The notes under the pieces: generated by a model | Database searches by the model: none | What the model was told of the DNA's origin: nothing | The model's input: only the letters and a program-made list of their open reading frames with translations | Program-made: the position numbers and the translations under genes | In this document: positions 8,142-22,937 of the stretch, one piece after another | How the letters are laid out: each line of letters starts with the position of its first letter | How positions within the stretch are numbered: the stretch's first letter is position 1 | Assembly (NCBI GenBank): GCA_963966185.1 | Contig: CAWZYM010000301.1 | Coordinates: forward strand, 1,299,001-1,363,000 | DNA from: Rhabditoides inermis | Taxonomy: Eukaryota > Nematoda > Chromadorea > Rhabditida > Rhabditidae | Direction of reading: 5' to 3' | Length of the DNA: 64,000 bases

Positions 8142-10278
8142 TAGGGGTTTAGAACTTTGCCGTAAAACAGTTTAGAACTTTTCACAAAGATGTTTAGGGG
8201 TTTAGAACTTCTCACGAAGATGTTCAGGAGTTTAGAACTTTTCCGTGAAACAGTTTAAAACTTTTCACAAAGATGTTTAGGAGTTTAGAACTTCTCACGA
8301 AGATGTTCAGGAGTTTAGAACTTTTTTTTCTAAATTAGTTTAAAACTTTTCACAACGATGTTTAGTGGTTTAGAACTTTTCACAAAGATGTTTAGGGGTT
8401 TAAAACTTCTCACGAAGATGTTAAGGACTTTAGAACTTTTCCGTAAAACAGTTTAAAACTTTTCACAAAGATGTTTAGGGGTTTATAACTTTTCACAAAG
8501 ATGTTCAGGAGTTTAGAACTTTTTCCTAAAACAGTTTAGAACTTTTCACAACGATGTTTAGGGGTTTAGAACTTTTCACGAAGATGTTCAGGAATTTAGA
8601 ACTTTTTTCCTAGAAGAGTTTAGAACTTTTCACAACGATGTTTAGGGGTTTAGAACTTTTCACAAAGATGTTTAGGGGTTTAGAACTTTGCCGTAAAACA
8701 GTTTAGAACTTTTCACAACGATGTTTAGTGGTTTAGAACTTCTCACAAAGATGTTCAGGAGTTTAGAACTTTTTCCTAGAACAGTTTAAAACTTTTCACA
8801 AAGATGTTTAGGGGTTTAGAACTTCTCACGAAGATGTTCAGGAGTTTAGAACTTTGCCGTAAAACAGTTTAGAACTTTTCACAAAGATGTTTAGGGGTTT
8901 AGAACTTCTCACGAAGATGTTCAGGAGTTCAGAACTTTTCCGTGAAACAGTTTAAAACTTTTCACGAAGATGTTTAGGAGTTTAGAACTTTTCACGAAGA
9001 TGTTCAGGAGTTCAGAACTTTTTTTCTAAAACAGTTTAAAACTTTTCACAACGATGTTTAGTGGTTTAGAACTTTTCACAAAGATGTTCAGGATTTCAGA
9101 ACTTTTTCCTAGAACAGTTTAGAACTTTTCACAAAGATGTTTAGGGGTTTAGAACTTCTCACGAAGATGTTCAGGACTTAAGAACTTTTCCGTAAAACAG
9201 TTTGAAACTTTTCACAAAAATGTTTAGGGGTTTAGAACTTCTCACAAAGATGTTCAGGAGTTTAGAACTTTTCCGTAAAACAGTTCAAAACTTCTCACAA
9301 AGATGTTTAGGGGTTTAGAACTTCTCACGAAGATGTTCAGGAGTTCAGAACTTTTCCGTAAAACAGTTTAAAACTTTTCACAAAGATGTTTACGGGTTTA
9401 GAACTTCTCACGAAGATGTTCAGGCGTTTAGAACTTTTTCCTAGAACAGTTAAGAATTTTTCACAACGATGTTCAGTGGTTTAGAACTTCTCACAAAGAT
9501 GTTCAGGAGTTTAGAACTTTTTCCTAGAACAGTTTAGAACTTTTCACAAAATTGTTTAGGGGTTTAGAACTTCTCACGAAGATGTTCAGAAGTTCAGAAC
9601 TTTTCCGTTAAACAGTTTAGAACTTTTCACAAAGATGTTTAGAAGTTCAGAACTTCTCACGAAGATGTTCAGGAGTTTGAAACTTTTTCGTAAAACAGTT
9701 TTGAACTTTTCACAAAGATGTTTAGGGGTTTAGAACTTCTCACGAAGATGTTCAGGAGTTTAGAACTTTTCCTAGAACAGTTAAGAACTTTTCACAACGA
9801 TGTTTAGGGGTTTAGAACTTTTCACAAAGATGTTCAGGAGTTTGAAACTTTTTCGTAAAACAGTTTTGAACTTTTCACAAAGATGTTTAGGGGTTTAGAA
9901 CTTCTCACGAAGATAATCAGGAGTTTAGAACTTTTTCTTAGAACAGTTTAGAATTTTTCACAGAGATGTTTAGGGGTTTAGAACTTCTCACGAAGATGTT
10001 CAGGAGTTTAGAACTTTTCTGTAAAACAGTTAAAACTTTTCACAAAGATGTTTAGGGGTTTAGAACTTTGCCGTAAAACAGTTTAGAACTTTTCACAAAG
10101 ATGTTTAGGGGTTTAGAACTTCTCACGAAGATGTTCAGGAGTTTAGAACTTTTCCGTGAAACAGTTTAAAACTTTTCACAAAGATGTTTAGGAGTTTAGA
10201 ACTTCTCACGAAGATGTTCAGGAGTTTAGAACTTTTTTTTCTAAATTAGTTTAAAACTTTTCACAACGATGTTTAGTG

Positions 10279-13200
10279 GTTTAGAACTTTTCACAAAGAT
10301 GTTTAGGGGTTTAAAACTTCTCACGAAGATGTTAAGGACTTTAGAACTTTTCCGTAAAACAGTTTAAAACTTTTCACAAAGATGTTTAGGGGTTTATAAC
10401 TTTTCACAAAGATGTTCAGGAGTTTAGAACTTTTTCCTAAAACAGTTTAGAACTTTTCACAACGATGTTTAGGGGTTTAGAACTTTTCACGAAGATGTTC
10501 AGGAATTTAGAACTTTTTTCCTAGAAGAGTTTAGAACTTTTCACAACGATGTTTAGGGGTTTAGAACTTTTCACAAAGATGTTTAGGGGTTTAGAACTTT
10601 GCCGTAAAACAGTTTAGAACTTTTCACAACGATGTTTAGTGGTTTAGAACTTCTCACAAAGATGTTCAGGAGTTTAGAACTTTTTCCTAGAACAGTTTAA
10701 AACTTTTCACAAAGATGTTTAGGGGTTTAGAACTTCTCACGAAGATGTTCAGGAGTTCAGAACTTTGCCGTAAAACAGTTTAGAACTTTTCACAAAGATG
10801 TTTAGGGGTTTAGAACTTCTCACGAAGATGTTCAGGAGTTTAGAACTTTTCCGTGAAACAGTTTAAAACTTTTCACGAAGATGTTTAGGAGTTTAGAACT
10901 TCTCACGAAGATGTTCAGGAATTTAGAACTTTTTTTCTAAAACAGTTTAAAACTTTTCACAACGATGTTTAGTGGTTTAGAACTTTTCACAAAGATGTTC
11001 AGGATTTCAGAACTTTTTCCTAGAACAGTTTAGAACTTTTCACAAAGATGTTTAGGGGTTTAGAACTTCTCACGAAGATGTTCAGGACTTGAGAACTTTT
11101 CCGTAAAACAGTTTGAAACTTTTCACAAAAATGTTTAGGGGTTTAGAACTTCTCACAAAGATGTTCAGGAGTTTAGAACTTTTTTCCTAGAAGAGTTTAG
11201 AACTTTTCACAACGATGTTTAGGGGTTTAGAACTTTTCACAAAGATGTTCAGGAGTTTAGAACTTTTCCGTAAAACAGTTCAAAACTTCTCACAAAGATG
11301 TTTAGGGGTTTAGAACTTCTCACGAAGATGTTCAGGAGTTTAGAACTTTTTTTCTAAAACAGTTTAAAACTTTTCACAACGATGTTTAGTGGTTTAGAAC
11401 TTTTCACAAAGATGTTCAGGATTTCAGAACTTTTTCCTAGAACAGTTTAGAACTTTTCACAAAGACGTTTAGGGGTTTAGAACTTCTCACGAAGATGTTC
11501 AGGACTTAAGAACTTTTCCGTAAAACAGTTTGAAACTTTTCACAAAAATGTTTAGGGGTTTAGAACTTCTCACAAAGATGTTCAGGAGTTTAGAACTTTT
11601 TTCCTAGAAGAGTTTAGAACTTTTCACAACGATGTTTAGGGGTTTAGAACTTTTCACGAAGATGTTCAGGAGTTTAGAACTTTGCCGTAAAACAGTTTAG
11701 AACTTTTCACAAAGATGTTTAGGGGTTTAGAACTTCTCACGAAGATGTTCAGGAGTTCAGAACTTTTCCGTGAAACAGTTTAAAACTTTTCACGAAGATG
11801 TTTAGGAGTTTAGAACTTCTCACGAAAATGTTCAGGAGTTTAGAACTTTTTTTCTAAAACAGTTTAAAACTTTTCACAACGATGTTTAGTGGTTTAGAAC
11901 TTTTCACAAAGATGTTCAGGATTTCAGAACTTTTTCCTAGAACAGTTTAGAACTTTTCCCAAAGATGTTTAGGGGTTTAGAACTTCTCACGAAGATGTTC
12001 AGGACTTGAGAACTTTTCCGTAAAACAGTTTGAAACTTTTCACAAAAATGTTTAGGGGTTTAGAACTTCTCACAAAGATGTTCAGGAGTTTAGAACTTTT
12101 TTCCTAGAAGAGTTTAGAACTTTTCACAACGATGTTTAGGGGTTTAGAACTTTTCACAAAGATGTTCAGGAGTTTAGAACTTTTCCGTAAAACAGTTCAA
12201 AACTTCTCACAAAGATGTTTAGGGGTTTAGAACTTCTCACGAAGATGTTCAGGACTTGAGAACTTTTCCGTAAAACAGTTTGAAACTTTTCACAAAAATG
12301 TTTAGGGGTTTAGAACTTCTCACAAAGATGTTCAGGAGTTTAGAACTTTTTTCCTAGAAGAGTTTAGAACTTTTCACAACGATGTTTAGGGGTTTAGAAC
12401 TTTTCACAAAGATGTTCAGGAGTTTAGAACTTTTCCGTAAAACAGTTCAAAACTTCTCACAAAGATGTTTAGGGGTTTAGAACTTCTCACGAAGATGTTC
12501 AGGAGTTTAGAACTTTTCCGTAAAACAGTTTAAAACTTTTCACAAAGATGTTTACGGGTTTAGAACTTCTCACGAAGATGTTCAGGCGTTTAGAACTTTT
12601 TCCTAGAACAGTTAAGAATTTTTCACAACGATGTTCAGTGGTTTAGAACTTCTCACAAAGATGTTCAGGAGTTTAGAACTTTTTCCTAGAACAGTTTAGA
12701 ACTTTTCACAAAATTGTTTAGGGGTTTAGAACTTCTCACGAAGATGTTCAGAAGTTCAGAACTTTTCCGTTAAACAGTTTAGAACTTTTCACAAAGATGT
12801 TTAGAAGTTCAGAACTTCTCACGAAGATGTTCAGGAGTTTGAAACTTTTTCGTAAAACAGTTTTGAACTTTTCACAAAGACGTTTAGGGATTTAGAACTT
12901 CTCACGAAGATGTTCAGGAGTTTAGAACTTTTCCTAGAACAGTTAAGAACTTTTCACAACGATGTTTAGGGTTTAGAACTTTTCACAAAGATGTTCAGGA
13001 GTTTGAAACTTTTCGTAAAACAGTTTTGAACTTTTCACAAAGATGTTTAGGGGTTTAGAACTTCTCACGAAGATAATCAGGAGTTTAGAACTTTTTCTTA
13101 GAACAGTTTAGAATTTTTCACAGAGATGTTTAGGGGTTTAGAACTTCTCACGAAGATGTTCAGGAGTTTAGAACTTTTCTTAGAACAGTTAAAACTTTTC

Positions 13201-16200
13201 ACAAAGATGTTTAGGGGTTTAGAACTTTGCCGTAAAACAGTTTAGAACTTTTCACAAAGATGTTTAGGGGTTTAGAACTTCTCACGAAGATGTTCAGGGT
13301 TTAGAACTTTCCGTAAAACAGTTTAGAACTTTTCACAAAGATGTTTAGGGTTTAGAACTTCTCACGAAGATGTTCAGGAGTTTAGAACTTTTTTTTCCGT
13401 GAAACAGTTTAAAACTTTTCACAAAGATGTTTAGGAGTTTAGAACTTCTCACGAAGATGTTCAGGAGTTTAGAACTTTTTTTTCTAAATTAGTTTAAAAC
13501 TTTTCACAACGATGTTTAGTGGTTTAGAACTTTTCACAAAGATGTTTAGGGGTTTAAAACTTCTCACGAAGATGTTAAGGACTTTAGAACTTTTCCGTAA
13601 AACAGTTTAAAACTTTTCACAAAGATGTTTAGGGGTTTATAACTTTTCACAAAGATGTTCAGGAAATTAGAACTTTTTCCTAAAACAGTTTAGAACTTTT
13701 CACAACGATGTTTAGGGGTTTAGAACTTTTCACGAAGATGTTCAGGAATTTAGAACTTTTTTCCTAGAAGAGTTTAGAACTTTTCACAACGATGTTTAGG
13801 GGTTTAGAACTTTTCACAAAGATGTTTAGGGGTTTAGAACTTTGCCGTAAAACAGTTTAGAACTTTTCACAACGATGTTTAGTGGTTTAGAACTTCTCAC
13901 AAAGATGTTCAGGAGTTTAGAACTTTTTCCTAGAACAGTTTAAAACTTTTCACAAAGATGTTTAGGGGTTTAGAACTTCTCACGAAGATGTTCAGGAGTT
14001 TAGAACTTTTCCGTGAAACAGTTTAAAACTTTTCACGAAGATGTTTAGGAGTTTAGAACTTCTCACGAAGATGTTCAGGAGTTTAGAACTTTTTTTCTAA
14101 AACAGTTTAAAACTTTTCACAACGATGTTTAGTGGTTTAGAACTTTTCACAAAGATGTTCAGGATTTCAGAACTTTTTCCTAGAACAGTTTAGAACTTTT
14201 CACAAAGATGTTTAGGGGTTTAGAACTTCTCACGAAGATGTTCAGGACTTAAGAACTTTTTTCCTAGAAGAGTTTAGAACTTTTCACAACGATGTTTAGG
14301 GGTTTAGAACTTTTCACAAAGATGTTCAGGAGTTTAGAACTTTTCCGTAAAACAGTTCAAAACTTCTCACAAAGATGTTTAGGGGTTTAGAACTTCTCAC
14401 GAAGATGTTCAGGAGTTTAGAACTTTTCCGTAAAACAGTTTAAAACTTTTCACAAAGATGTTTACGGGTTTAGAACTTCTCACGAAGATGTTCAGGCGTT
14501 TAGAACTTTTTCCTAGAACAGTTAAGAATTTTTCACAACGATGTTCAGTGGTTTAGAACTTCTCACAAAGATGTTCAGGAGTTTAGAACTTTTTCCTAGA
14601 ACAGTTTAGAACTTTTCACAAAAATGTTTAGGGGTTTAGAACTTCTCACGAAGATGTTCAGAAGTTCAGAACTTTTCCGTAAAACAGTTTAGAACTTTTC
14701 ACAAAGATGTTTAGAAGTTCAGAACTTCTCACGAAGATGTTCAGGAGTTTGAATCTTTTTCGTAAAACAGTTTTGAACTTTTCACAAAGATGTTTAGGGG
14801 TTTAGAACTTCTCACGAAGATGTTCAGGAGTTTAGAACTTTTTTCCTAGAACAGTTTAGAACTTTTCACAACGATGTTTAGGGGTTTAGAACTTTTCACA
14901 AAGATGTTCAGGAGTTTAGAACTTTTCCGTAAAACAGTTCAGAACTTTTCACAAAGATGTTTAGGGGTTTAGAACTTCTCACGAAGATAATCAGGAGTTT
15001 AGAACTTTTTCTTAGAACAGTTTAGAATTTTTCACAGAGATGTTTAGGGGTTTAGAACTTCTCACGAAGATGTTCAGGAGTTCAGAACTTTTCTGTAAAA
15101 CAGTTAAAACTTTTCACAAAGATGTCTAGGGGTTTAGAACTTCTCACGAAGATGTTTAGGAGTTTAGAACTTTTCCGTGAAACAGTTTAAAACTTTTCAC
15201 AAAGATGTTTAGGAGTTTAGAACTTCTCACGAAGATGTTCAGGAGTTTAGAACTTTTTTTTCTAAATTAGTTAAAAACTTATCACAACGATGTTTAGTGG
15301 TTTAGAACTTTTCACAAAGATGTTTAGGGGTTTATAACTTTTCCGTAAAACAGTTTAAAACTTTTCACAAAGATGTTTAGGGGTTTATAACTTTTCACAA
15401 AGATGTTCAGGAGTTTAGAACTTTTTCCTAGAACAGTTTAGAACTTTTCACAACGATGTTTAGGGAGGGGTTTAGAACTTTTCACGAAGATGTTCAGGAA
15501 TTTAGAACTTTTTTCCTAGAAGAGTTTAGAACTTTTCACAACGATGTTTAGGGGTTTAGAACTTTTCACAAAGATGTTCAGGAGTTTAGAACTTTTCCGT
15601 AAAACAGTTCAAAACTTCTCACAAAGATGTTTAGGGGTTTAGAACTTCTCACGAAGATGTTCAGGAGTTTAGAACTTTTCCGTAAAACAGTTTAAAACTT
15701 TTCACAAAGATGTTTACGGGTTTAGAACTTCTCACGAAGATGTTCAGGCGTTTAGAACTTTTTCCTAGAACAGTTAAGAATTTTTCACAACGATGTTCAG
15801 TGGTTTAGAACTTCTCACAAAGATGTTCAGGAGTTTAGAACTTTTTCCTAGAACAGTTTAGAACTTTTTCACAAAAATGTTTAGGGGTTTAGAACTTCTC
15901 ACGAAGATGTTCAGGAGTTTAGAACTTTTCCGTAAAACAGTTCAGAACTTTTCACAAAGATGTTTAGAAGTTCAGAACTTCTCACGAAGATGTTCAGGAG
16001 TTCGAAACTTTTTCGTAAAACAGTTTTGAACTTTTCACAAAAATGTTTAGGGGTTTAGAACTTCTCACGAAGATAATCAGGAGTTTAGAACTTTTTCTTT
16101 GAACAGTTTAGAATTTTTCACAGAGATGTTTAGGGGTTTAGAACTTCTCACGAAGATGTTCAGGAGTTTAGAACTTTTCTGTAAAACAGTTAAAACTTTT

Positions 16201-19200
16201 CACAAAGATGTTTAGGGGTTTAGAACTTCTCACGAAGATGTTCAGGAGTTTAGAACTTTGCCGTAAAACAGTTTAGAACTTTTCACAAAGATGTTTAGGG
16301 GTTTAGAACTTCTCACGAAGATGTTCAGGAGTTTAGAACTTTTCCGTGAAACAGTTCAAAACTTTTCACGAAGATGTTTAGGAGTTTAGAACTTCTCACG
16401 AAGATGTTCAGGAGTTTAGAACTTTTTTTCTAAAACAGTTTAAAACTTTTCACAACGATGTTTAGTGGTTTAGAACTTTTCACAAAGATGTTCAGGAGTT
16501 TAGAACTTTTTCCTAGAACAGTTTAGAACTTTTCACAAAGATGTTTAGAAGTTCAGAACTTCTCACGAAGATGTTCAGGAGTTCGAAACTTTTTCGTTAA
16601 ACAGTTTTGAACTTTTCACAAAGATGTTTAGGGGTTTAGAACTTCTCACGAAGATGTTCAGGAGTTTAGAACTTTTTCCTAGAACAGTTTAGAACTTTTC
16701 ACAACGATGTTTAGGGGTTTAGAACTTTTCACAAAGATGTTCAGGAGTTTAGAACTTTTCCGTAAAACAGTTCAGAACTTTTCACAAAGATGTTTAGGGG
16801 TTTAGAACTTCTCACGAAGATAATCAGGAGTTTAGAACTTTTTCTTAGAACAGTTTAGAATTTTTCACAGAGATGTTTAGGGGTTTAGAACTTCTCACGA
16901 AGATGTTCAGGAGTTTAGAACTTTTCTGTAAAACAGTTAAAACTTTTCACAAAGATGTTTAGGGGTTTAGAACTTTGCCGTAAAACAGTTTAGAACTTTT
17001 CACAAAGATGTTTAGGGGTTTAGAACTTCTCACGAAGATGTTCAGGAGTTTAGAACTTTTCCGTGAAACAGTTTAAAACTTTTCACAAAGATGTTTAGGA
17101 GTTTAGAACTTCTCACGAAGATGTTCAGGAGTTTAGAACTTTGCCGTAAAACAGTTTAGAACTTTTCACGAAGATGTTTAGGAGTTTAGAACTTCTCACG
17201 AAGATGTTCAGGAGTTTAGAACTTTTTTTCTAAAACAGTTTAAAACTTTTCACAACGATGTTTAGTGGTTTAGAACTTTTCACAAAGATGTTCAGGATTT
17301 CAGAACTTTTTCCTAGAACAGTTTAGAACTTTTCACAACGATGTTTAGTGGTTTAGAACTTCTCACAAAGATAATCAGGAGTTTAGAACTTTTTCCTAAA
17401 ACAGTTTAAAACTTTTCACAAAGATGTTTAAAGGTTTAGAACTTCTCACGAAGATGTTCAGGAGTTTAGAACTTTTCCGTGAAACAGTATAAAACTTTTC
17501 ACGAAGATGTTTAGGAGTTTAGAACTTCTCACAAAGATGTTCAGGAGTTTAGAACTTTTTTTCTAAAACAGTTTAAAACTTTTCACAACGATGTTTAGTG
17601 GTTTAGAACTTTTCACAAAGATGTTCAGGATTTCAGAACTTTTTCCTAGAACAGTTTAGAACTTTTCACAAAGATGTTTAGGGGTTTAGAACTTCTCACG
17701 AAGATGTTCAGGAGTTTAGAACTTTTTCTTAGAACAGTTTAGAATTTTTCACGGAGATGTTTAGGGGTTTAGAACTTCTCACGAAGATGTTCAGGAGTTT
17801 AGAACTTTTCTGTAAAACAGTTAAAACTTTTCACAAGATGTTTAGGGGTTTAGAACTTTGCCGTAAAACAGTTTAGAACTTTTCACAAAGATGTTTAGGG
17901 GTTTAGAACTTCTCACGAAGATGTTCAGGAGTTTAGAACTTTTCCGTGAAACAGTTTAAAACTTTTCACAAAGATGTTTAGGAGTTTAGAACTTCTCACG
18001 AAGATGTTCAGGAGTTTAGAACTTTGCCGTAAAACAGTTTAGAACTTTTCACGAAGATGTTTAGGAGTTTAGAACTTCTCACGAAGATGTTCAGGAGTTT
18101 AGAACTTTTTTTCTAAAACAGTTTAAAACTTTTCACAACGATGTTTAGTGGTTTAGAACTTTTCACAAAGATGTTCAGGATTTCAGAACTTTTTCCTAGA
18201 ACAGTTTAGAACTTTTCACAACGATGTTTAGTGGTTTAGAACTTCTCACAAAGATAATCAGGAGTTTAGAACTTTTTCCTAAAACAGTTTAAAACTTTTC
18301 ACAAAGATGTTTAAAGGTTTAGAACTTCTCACGAAGATGTTCAGGAGTTTAGAACTTTTCCGTGAAACAGTATAAAACTTTTCACGAAGATGTTTAGGAG
18401 TTTAGAACTTCTCACAAAGATGTTCAGGAATTTAGAACTTTTTTTCTAAAACAGTTTAAAACTTTTCACAACGATGTTTAGTGGTTTAGAACTTTTCACA
18501 AAGATGTTCAGGATTTCAGAACTTTTTCCTAGAACAGTTTAGAACTTTTCACAAAGATGTTTAGGGGTTTAGAACTTCTCACGAAGATGTTCAGGACTTA
18601 AGAACTTTTCCGTAAAACAGTTTAAAACTTTTCACAAAGATGTTTAGGGGTTTATAACTTTTCACAAAGATGTTCAGGAGTTTAGAACTTTTTCCTAGAA
18701 CAGTTTAGAACTTTTCACAACGATGTTTAGGGGTTTAGAACTTTTCACGAAGATGTTCAGGAGTTTAGAACTTTTCCGTAAAACAGTTTGAAACTTTTCA
18801 CAAAAATGTTTAGGGGTTTAGAACTTCTCACAAAGATGTTCAGGAGTTTAGAACTTTTTTCCTAGAAGAGTTTAGAACTTTTCACAACGATGTTTAGGGG
18901 TTTAGAACTTTTCACAAAGATGTTCAGGAGTTTAGAACTTTTCCGTAAAACAGTTCAAAACTTCTCACAAAGATGTTTAGGGGTTTAGAACTTCTCACGA
19001 AGATGTTCAGGCGTTAAGAACTTTTTCCTAGAACAGTTAAGAATTTTTCACAACGATGTTCAGTGGTTTAGAACTTCTCACAAAAATGTTCAGAAGTTCA
19101 GAACTTTTCCGTAAAACAGTTTAGAACTTTTCACAAAGATGTTTAGAAGTTCAGAACTTCTCACGAAGTTGTTCAGGAGTTTGAAACTTTTTTCGTAAAA

Positions 19201-22200
19201 CAGTTTTGAACTTTTCACAAAGATGTTTAGGGGTTTAGAACTTCTCACGAAGATGTTCAGGAGTTTAGAACTTTTTCCTAGAACAGTTTAGAACTTTTCA
19301 CAACGATGTTTAGGGGTTTAGAACTTTTCACAAAGATGTTCAGGAGTTTAGAACTTTTCCGTAAAACAGTTCAGAACTTTTCACAAAGATGTTTAGGGGT
19401 TTAGAACTTCTCACGAAGATAATCAGGAAATTAGAACTTTTTCTTAGATTAGTTTAGAATTTTTCACAGAGATGTTTAGGGGTTTAGAACTTCTCACGAA
19501 GATGTTCAGGAGTTTAGAACTTTTCTGTAAAACAGTTAAAATTTTTCACAAAGATGTTTAGGGGTTTAGAACTTTGCCGTAAAACAGTTTAGAACTTTTC
19601 ACAAAGATGTTTAGGGGTTTAGAACTTCTCACGAAGATGTTCAGGAGTTTAGAACTTTTCCGTGAAACAGTTCAAAACTTTTCACGAAGATGTTTAGGAG
19701 TTTAGAACTTCTCACGAAGATGTTCAGGAGTTTAGAACTTTTTTCTAAAACAGTTTAAAACTTTTCACAACGATGTTTAGTGGTTTAGAACTTTTCACAA
19801 AGATGTTCAGGAGTTTAGAACTTTTTCCTAGAACAGTTTAGAACTTTTCACAAAGATGTTTAGAAGTTCAGAACTTCTCACGAAGATGTTCAGGAGTTCG
19901 AAACTTTTTCGTAAAACAGTTTTGAACTTTTCACAAAGATGTTTAGGGGTTTAGAACTTCTCACGAAGATGTTCAGGAGTTCAGAACTTTTTCCTAGAAC
20001 AGTTTAGAACTTTTCACAACGATGTTTAGGGGTTTAGAACTTTTCACGAAGATGTTCAGGAATTTAGAACTTTTCTGTAAAACAGTTAAAATTTTTCACA
20101 AAGATGTTTAGGGGTTTAGAACTTTGCCGTAAAACAGTTTAGAACTTTTCACAAAGATGTTTAGGGGTTTAGAACTTCTCACGAAGATGTTCAGGAGTTT
20201 AGAACTTTTCCGTGAAACAGTTTAAAACTTTTCACAAAGATGTTTAGGAGTTTAGAACTTCTCACGAAGATGTTCAGGAGTTTAGAACTTTGCCGTAAAA
20301 CAGTTTAGAACTTTTCACAAAGATGTTTAGGGGTTTAGAACTTCTCACGAAGATGTTCAGGAGTTTAGAACTTTTCCGTGAAACAGTTTAAAACTTTTCA
20401 CGAAGATGTTTAGGAGTTTAGAACTTCTCACGAAGATGTTCAGGAGTTTAGAACTTTTTTTCTAAAACAGTTTTAAACTTTTCACAACGATGTTTAGTGG
20501 TTTAGAACTTTTCACAAAGATGTTCAGGATTTCAGAACTTTTTCCTAGAACAGTTTAGAACTTTTCACAACGATGTTTAGTGGTTTAGAACTTCTCACAA
20601 AGATGTTCAGGAGTTTAGAACTTTTTCCTAGAACAGTTTAAAACTTTTCACAAAGATGTTTAGGGGTTTAGAACTTCTCACGAAGATGTTCAGGAGTTTA
20701 GAACTTTTCCGTGAAACAGTATAAAACTTTTCACGAAGATGTTTAGGAGTTTAGAACTTCTCACGAAGATGTTCAGGAGTTTAGAACTTTTTTCTAAAAC
20801 AGTTTAAAACTTTTCACAACGATGTTTAGTGGTTTAGAACTTTTCACAAAGATGTTCAGGATTTCAGAACTTTTCCGTAAAACAGTTTAAAACTTTTCAC
20901 AAAGATGTTTACGGGTTTAGAACTTCTCACGAAGATGTTCAGGCGTTTAGAACTTTTTCCTAGAACAGTTAAGAATTTTTCACAACGATGTTCAGTGGTT
21001 TAGAACTTCTCACAAAGATGTTCAGGAGTTTAGAACTTTTTCCTAGAACAGTTTAGAACTTTTTCACAAAAATGTTTAGGGGTTTAGAACTTCTCACGAA
21101 GATGTTCAGGAGTTTAGAACTTTTCCGTAAAACAGTTCAGAACTTTTCACAAAGATGTTTAGAAGTTCAGAACTTCTCACGAAGATGTTCAGGAGTTCGA
21201 AACTTTTCGTAAAACAGTTTTGAACTTTTCACAAAAATGTTTAGGGGTTTAGAACTTCTCACGAAGATAATCAGGAGTTTAGAACTTTTTCTTTGAACAG
21301 TTTAGAATTTTTCACAGAGATGTTTAGGGGTTTAGAACTTCTCACGAAGATGTTCAGGAGTTTAGAACTTTTCTGTAAAACAGTTAAAACTTTTCACAAA
21401 GATGTTTAGGGGTTTAGAACTTCTCACGAAGATGTTCAGGAGTTTAGAACTTTGCCGTAAAACAGTTTAGAACTTTTCACAAAGATGTTTAGGGGTTTAG
21501 AACTTCTCACGAAGATGTTCAGGAGTTTAGAACTTTTCCGTGAAACAGTTCAAAACTTTTCACGAAGATGTTTAGGAGTTTAGAACTTCTCACGAAGATG
21601 TTCAGGAGTTTAGAACTTTTTTTCTAAAACAGTTTAAAACTTTTCACAACGATGTTTAGTGGTTTAGAACTTTTCACAAAGATGTTCAGGAGTTTAGAAC
21701 TTTTTCCTAGAACAGTTTAGAACTTTTCACAAAGATGTTTAGAAGTTCAGAACTTCTCACGAAGATGTTCAGGAGTTCGAAACTTTTTCGTTAAACAGTT
21801 TTGAACTTTTCACAAAGATGTTTAGGGGTTTAGAACTTCTCACGAAGTTGTTCAGGAGTTTAGAACTTTTTCCTAGAACAGTTTAGAACTTTTCACAACG
21901 ATGTTTAGGGGTTTAGAACTTTTCACAAAGATGTTCAGGAGTTTAGAACTTTTCCGTAAAACAGTTCAGAACTTTTCACAAAGATGTTTAGGGGTTTAGA
22001 ACTTCTCACGAAGATGTTCAGGAGTTTAGAACTTTTCCGTGAAACAGTTTAAAACTTTTCACAAAGATGTTTAGGAGTTTAGAACTTCTCACGAAGATGT
22101 TCAGGAGTTTAGAACTTTGCCGTAAAACAGTTTAGAACTTTTCACAAAGATGTTTAGGGGTTTAGAACTTCTCACGAAGATGTTCAGGAGTTTAGAACTT

Positions 22201-22937
22201 TTCCGTGAAACAGTTTAAAACTTTTCACGAAGATGTTTAGGAGTTTAGAACTTCTCACGAAGATGTTCAGGAGTTTAGAACTTTTTTTCTAAAACAGTTT
22301 AAAACTTTTCACAACGATGTTTAGTGGTTTAGAACTTTTCACAAAGATGTTCAGGATTTCAGAACTTTTTCCTAGAACAGTTTAGAACTTTTCACAACGA
22401 TGTTTAGTGGTTTAGAACTTCTCACAAAGATGTTCAGGAGTTTAGAACTTTTTCCTAAAACAACTTTTCACAAATATGTTTAAAGGTTTAGAACTTCTCA
22501 CGAAGATGTTCAGGAGTTTAGAACTCTGCCGTAAAACAGTTTAGAACTTTTCACGAAGATGTTTAGGGGTTTAGAACTTGTCACGAAGATGTTCAGGAGT
22601 TTAGAACTTTTCCGTGAAACAGTATAAAACTTTTCACGAAGATGTTTAGGAGTTTAGAACTTCTCACGAAGATGTTCAGGAGTTTAGAACTTTTTTTTCT
22701 AAAACAGTTTAAAACTTTTCACAACGATGTTTAGTGGTTTAGAACTTTTCACAAAGATGTTCAGGATTTCAGAACTTTTTCCTAGAACAGTTTAGAACTT
22801 TTCACAAAGATGTTTAGGGGTTTAGAACTTCTCACGAAGATGTTCAGGACTTAAGAACTTTTCCGTAAAACAGTTTAAAACTTTTCACAAAGATGTTTAG
22901 GGGTTTATAACTTTTCACAAAGATGTTCAGGAGTTTA
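10279..22937 (+). repeat. large satellite duplication, copy 1 (offset about 13.37 kb)
   Basis: Matches 23653-36313 with an offset of 13,374-13,377 bp, judged from rare markers: ttaaaacttc at 10311/23685, tagggagggg at 15461/28835, gaactctgcc at 22521/35898. Copy 1 has an extra trimer and several short indels near 12.9-13.4 kb that copy 2 lacks. Confidence 0.85.

Noticed and set aside
7586..8215. Open frames across the foldback element on both strands
   Set aside because: They run from satellite into the terminal repeats; the similar peptides on the two strands come from the inverted repeats, not from a gene.
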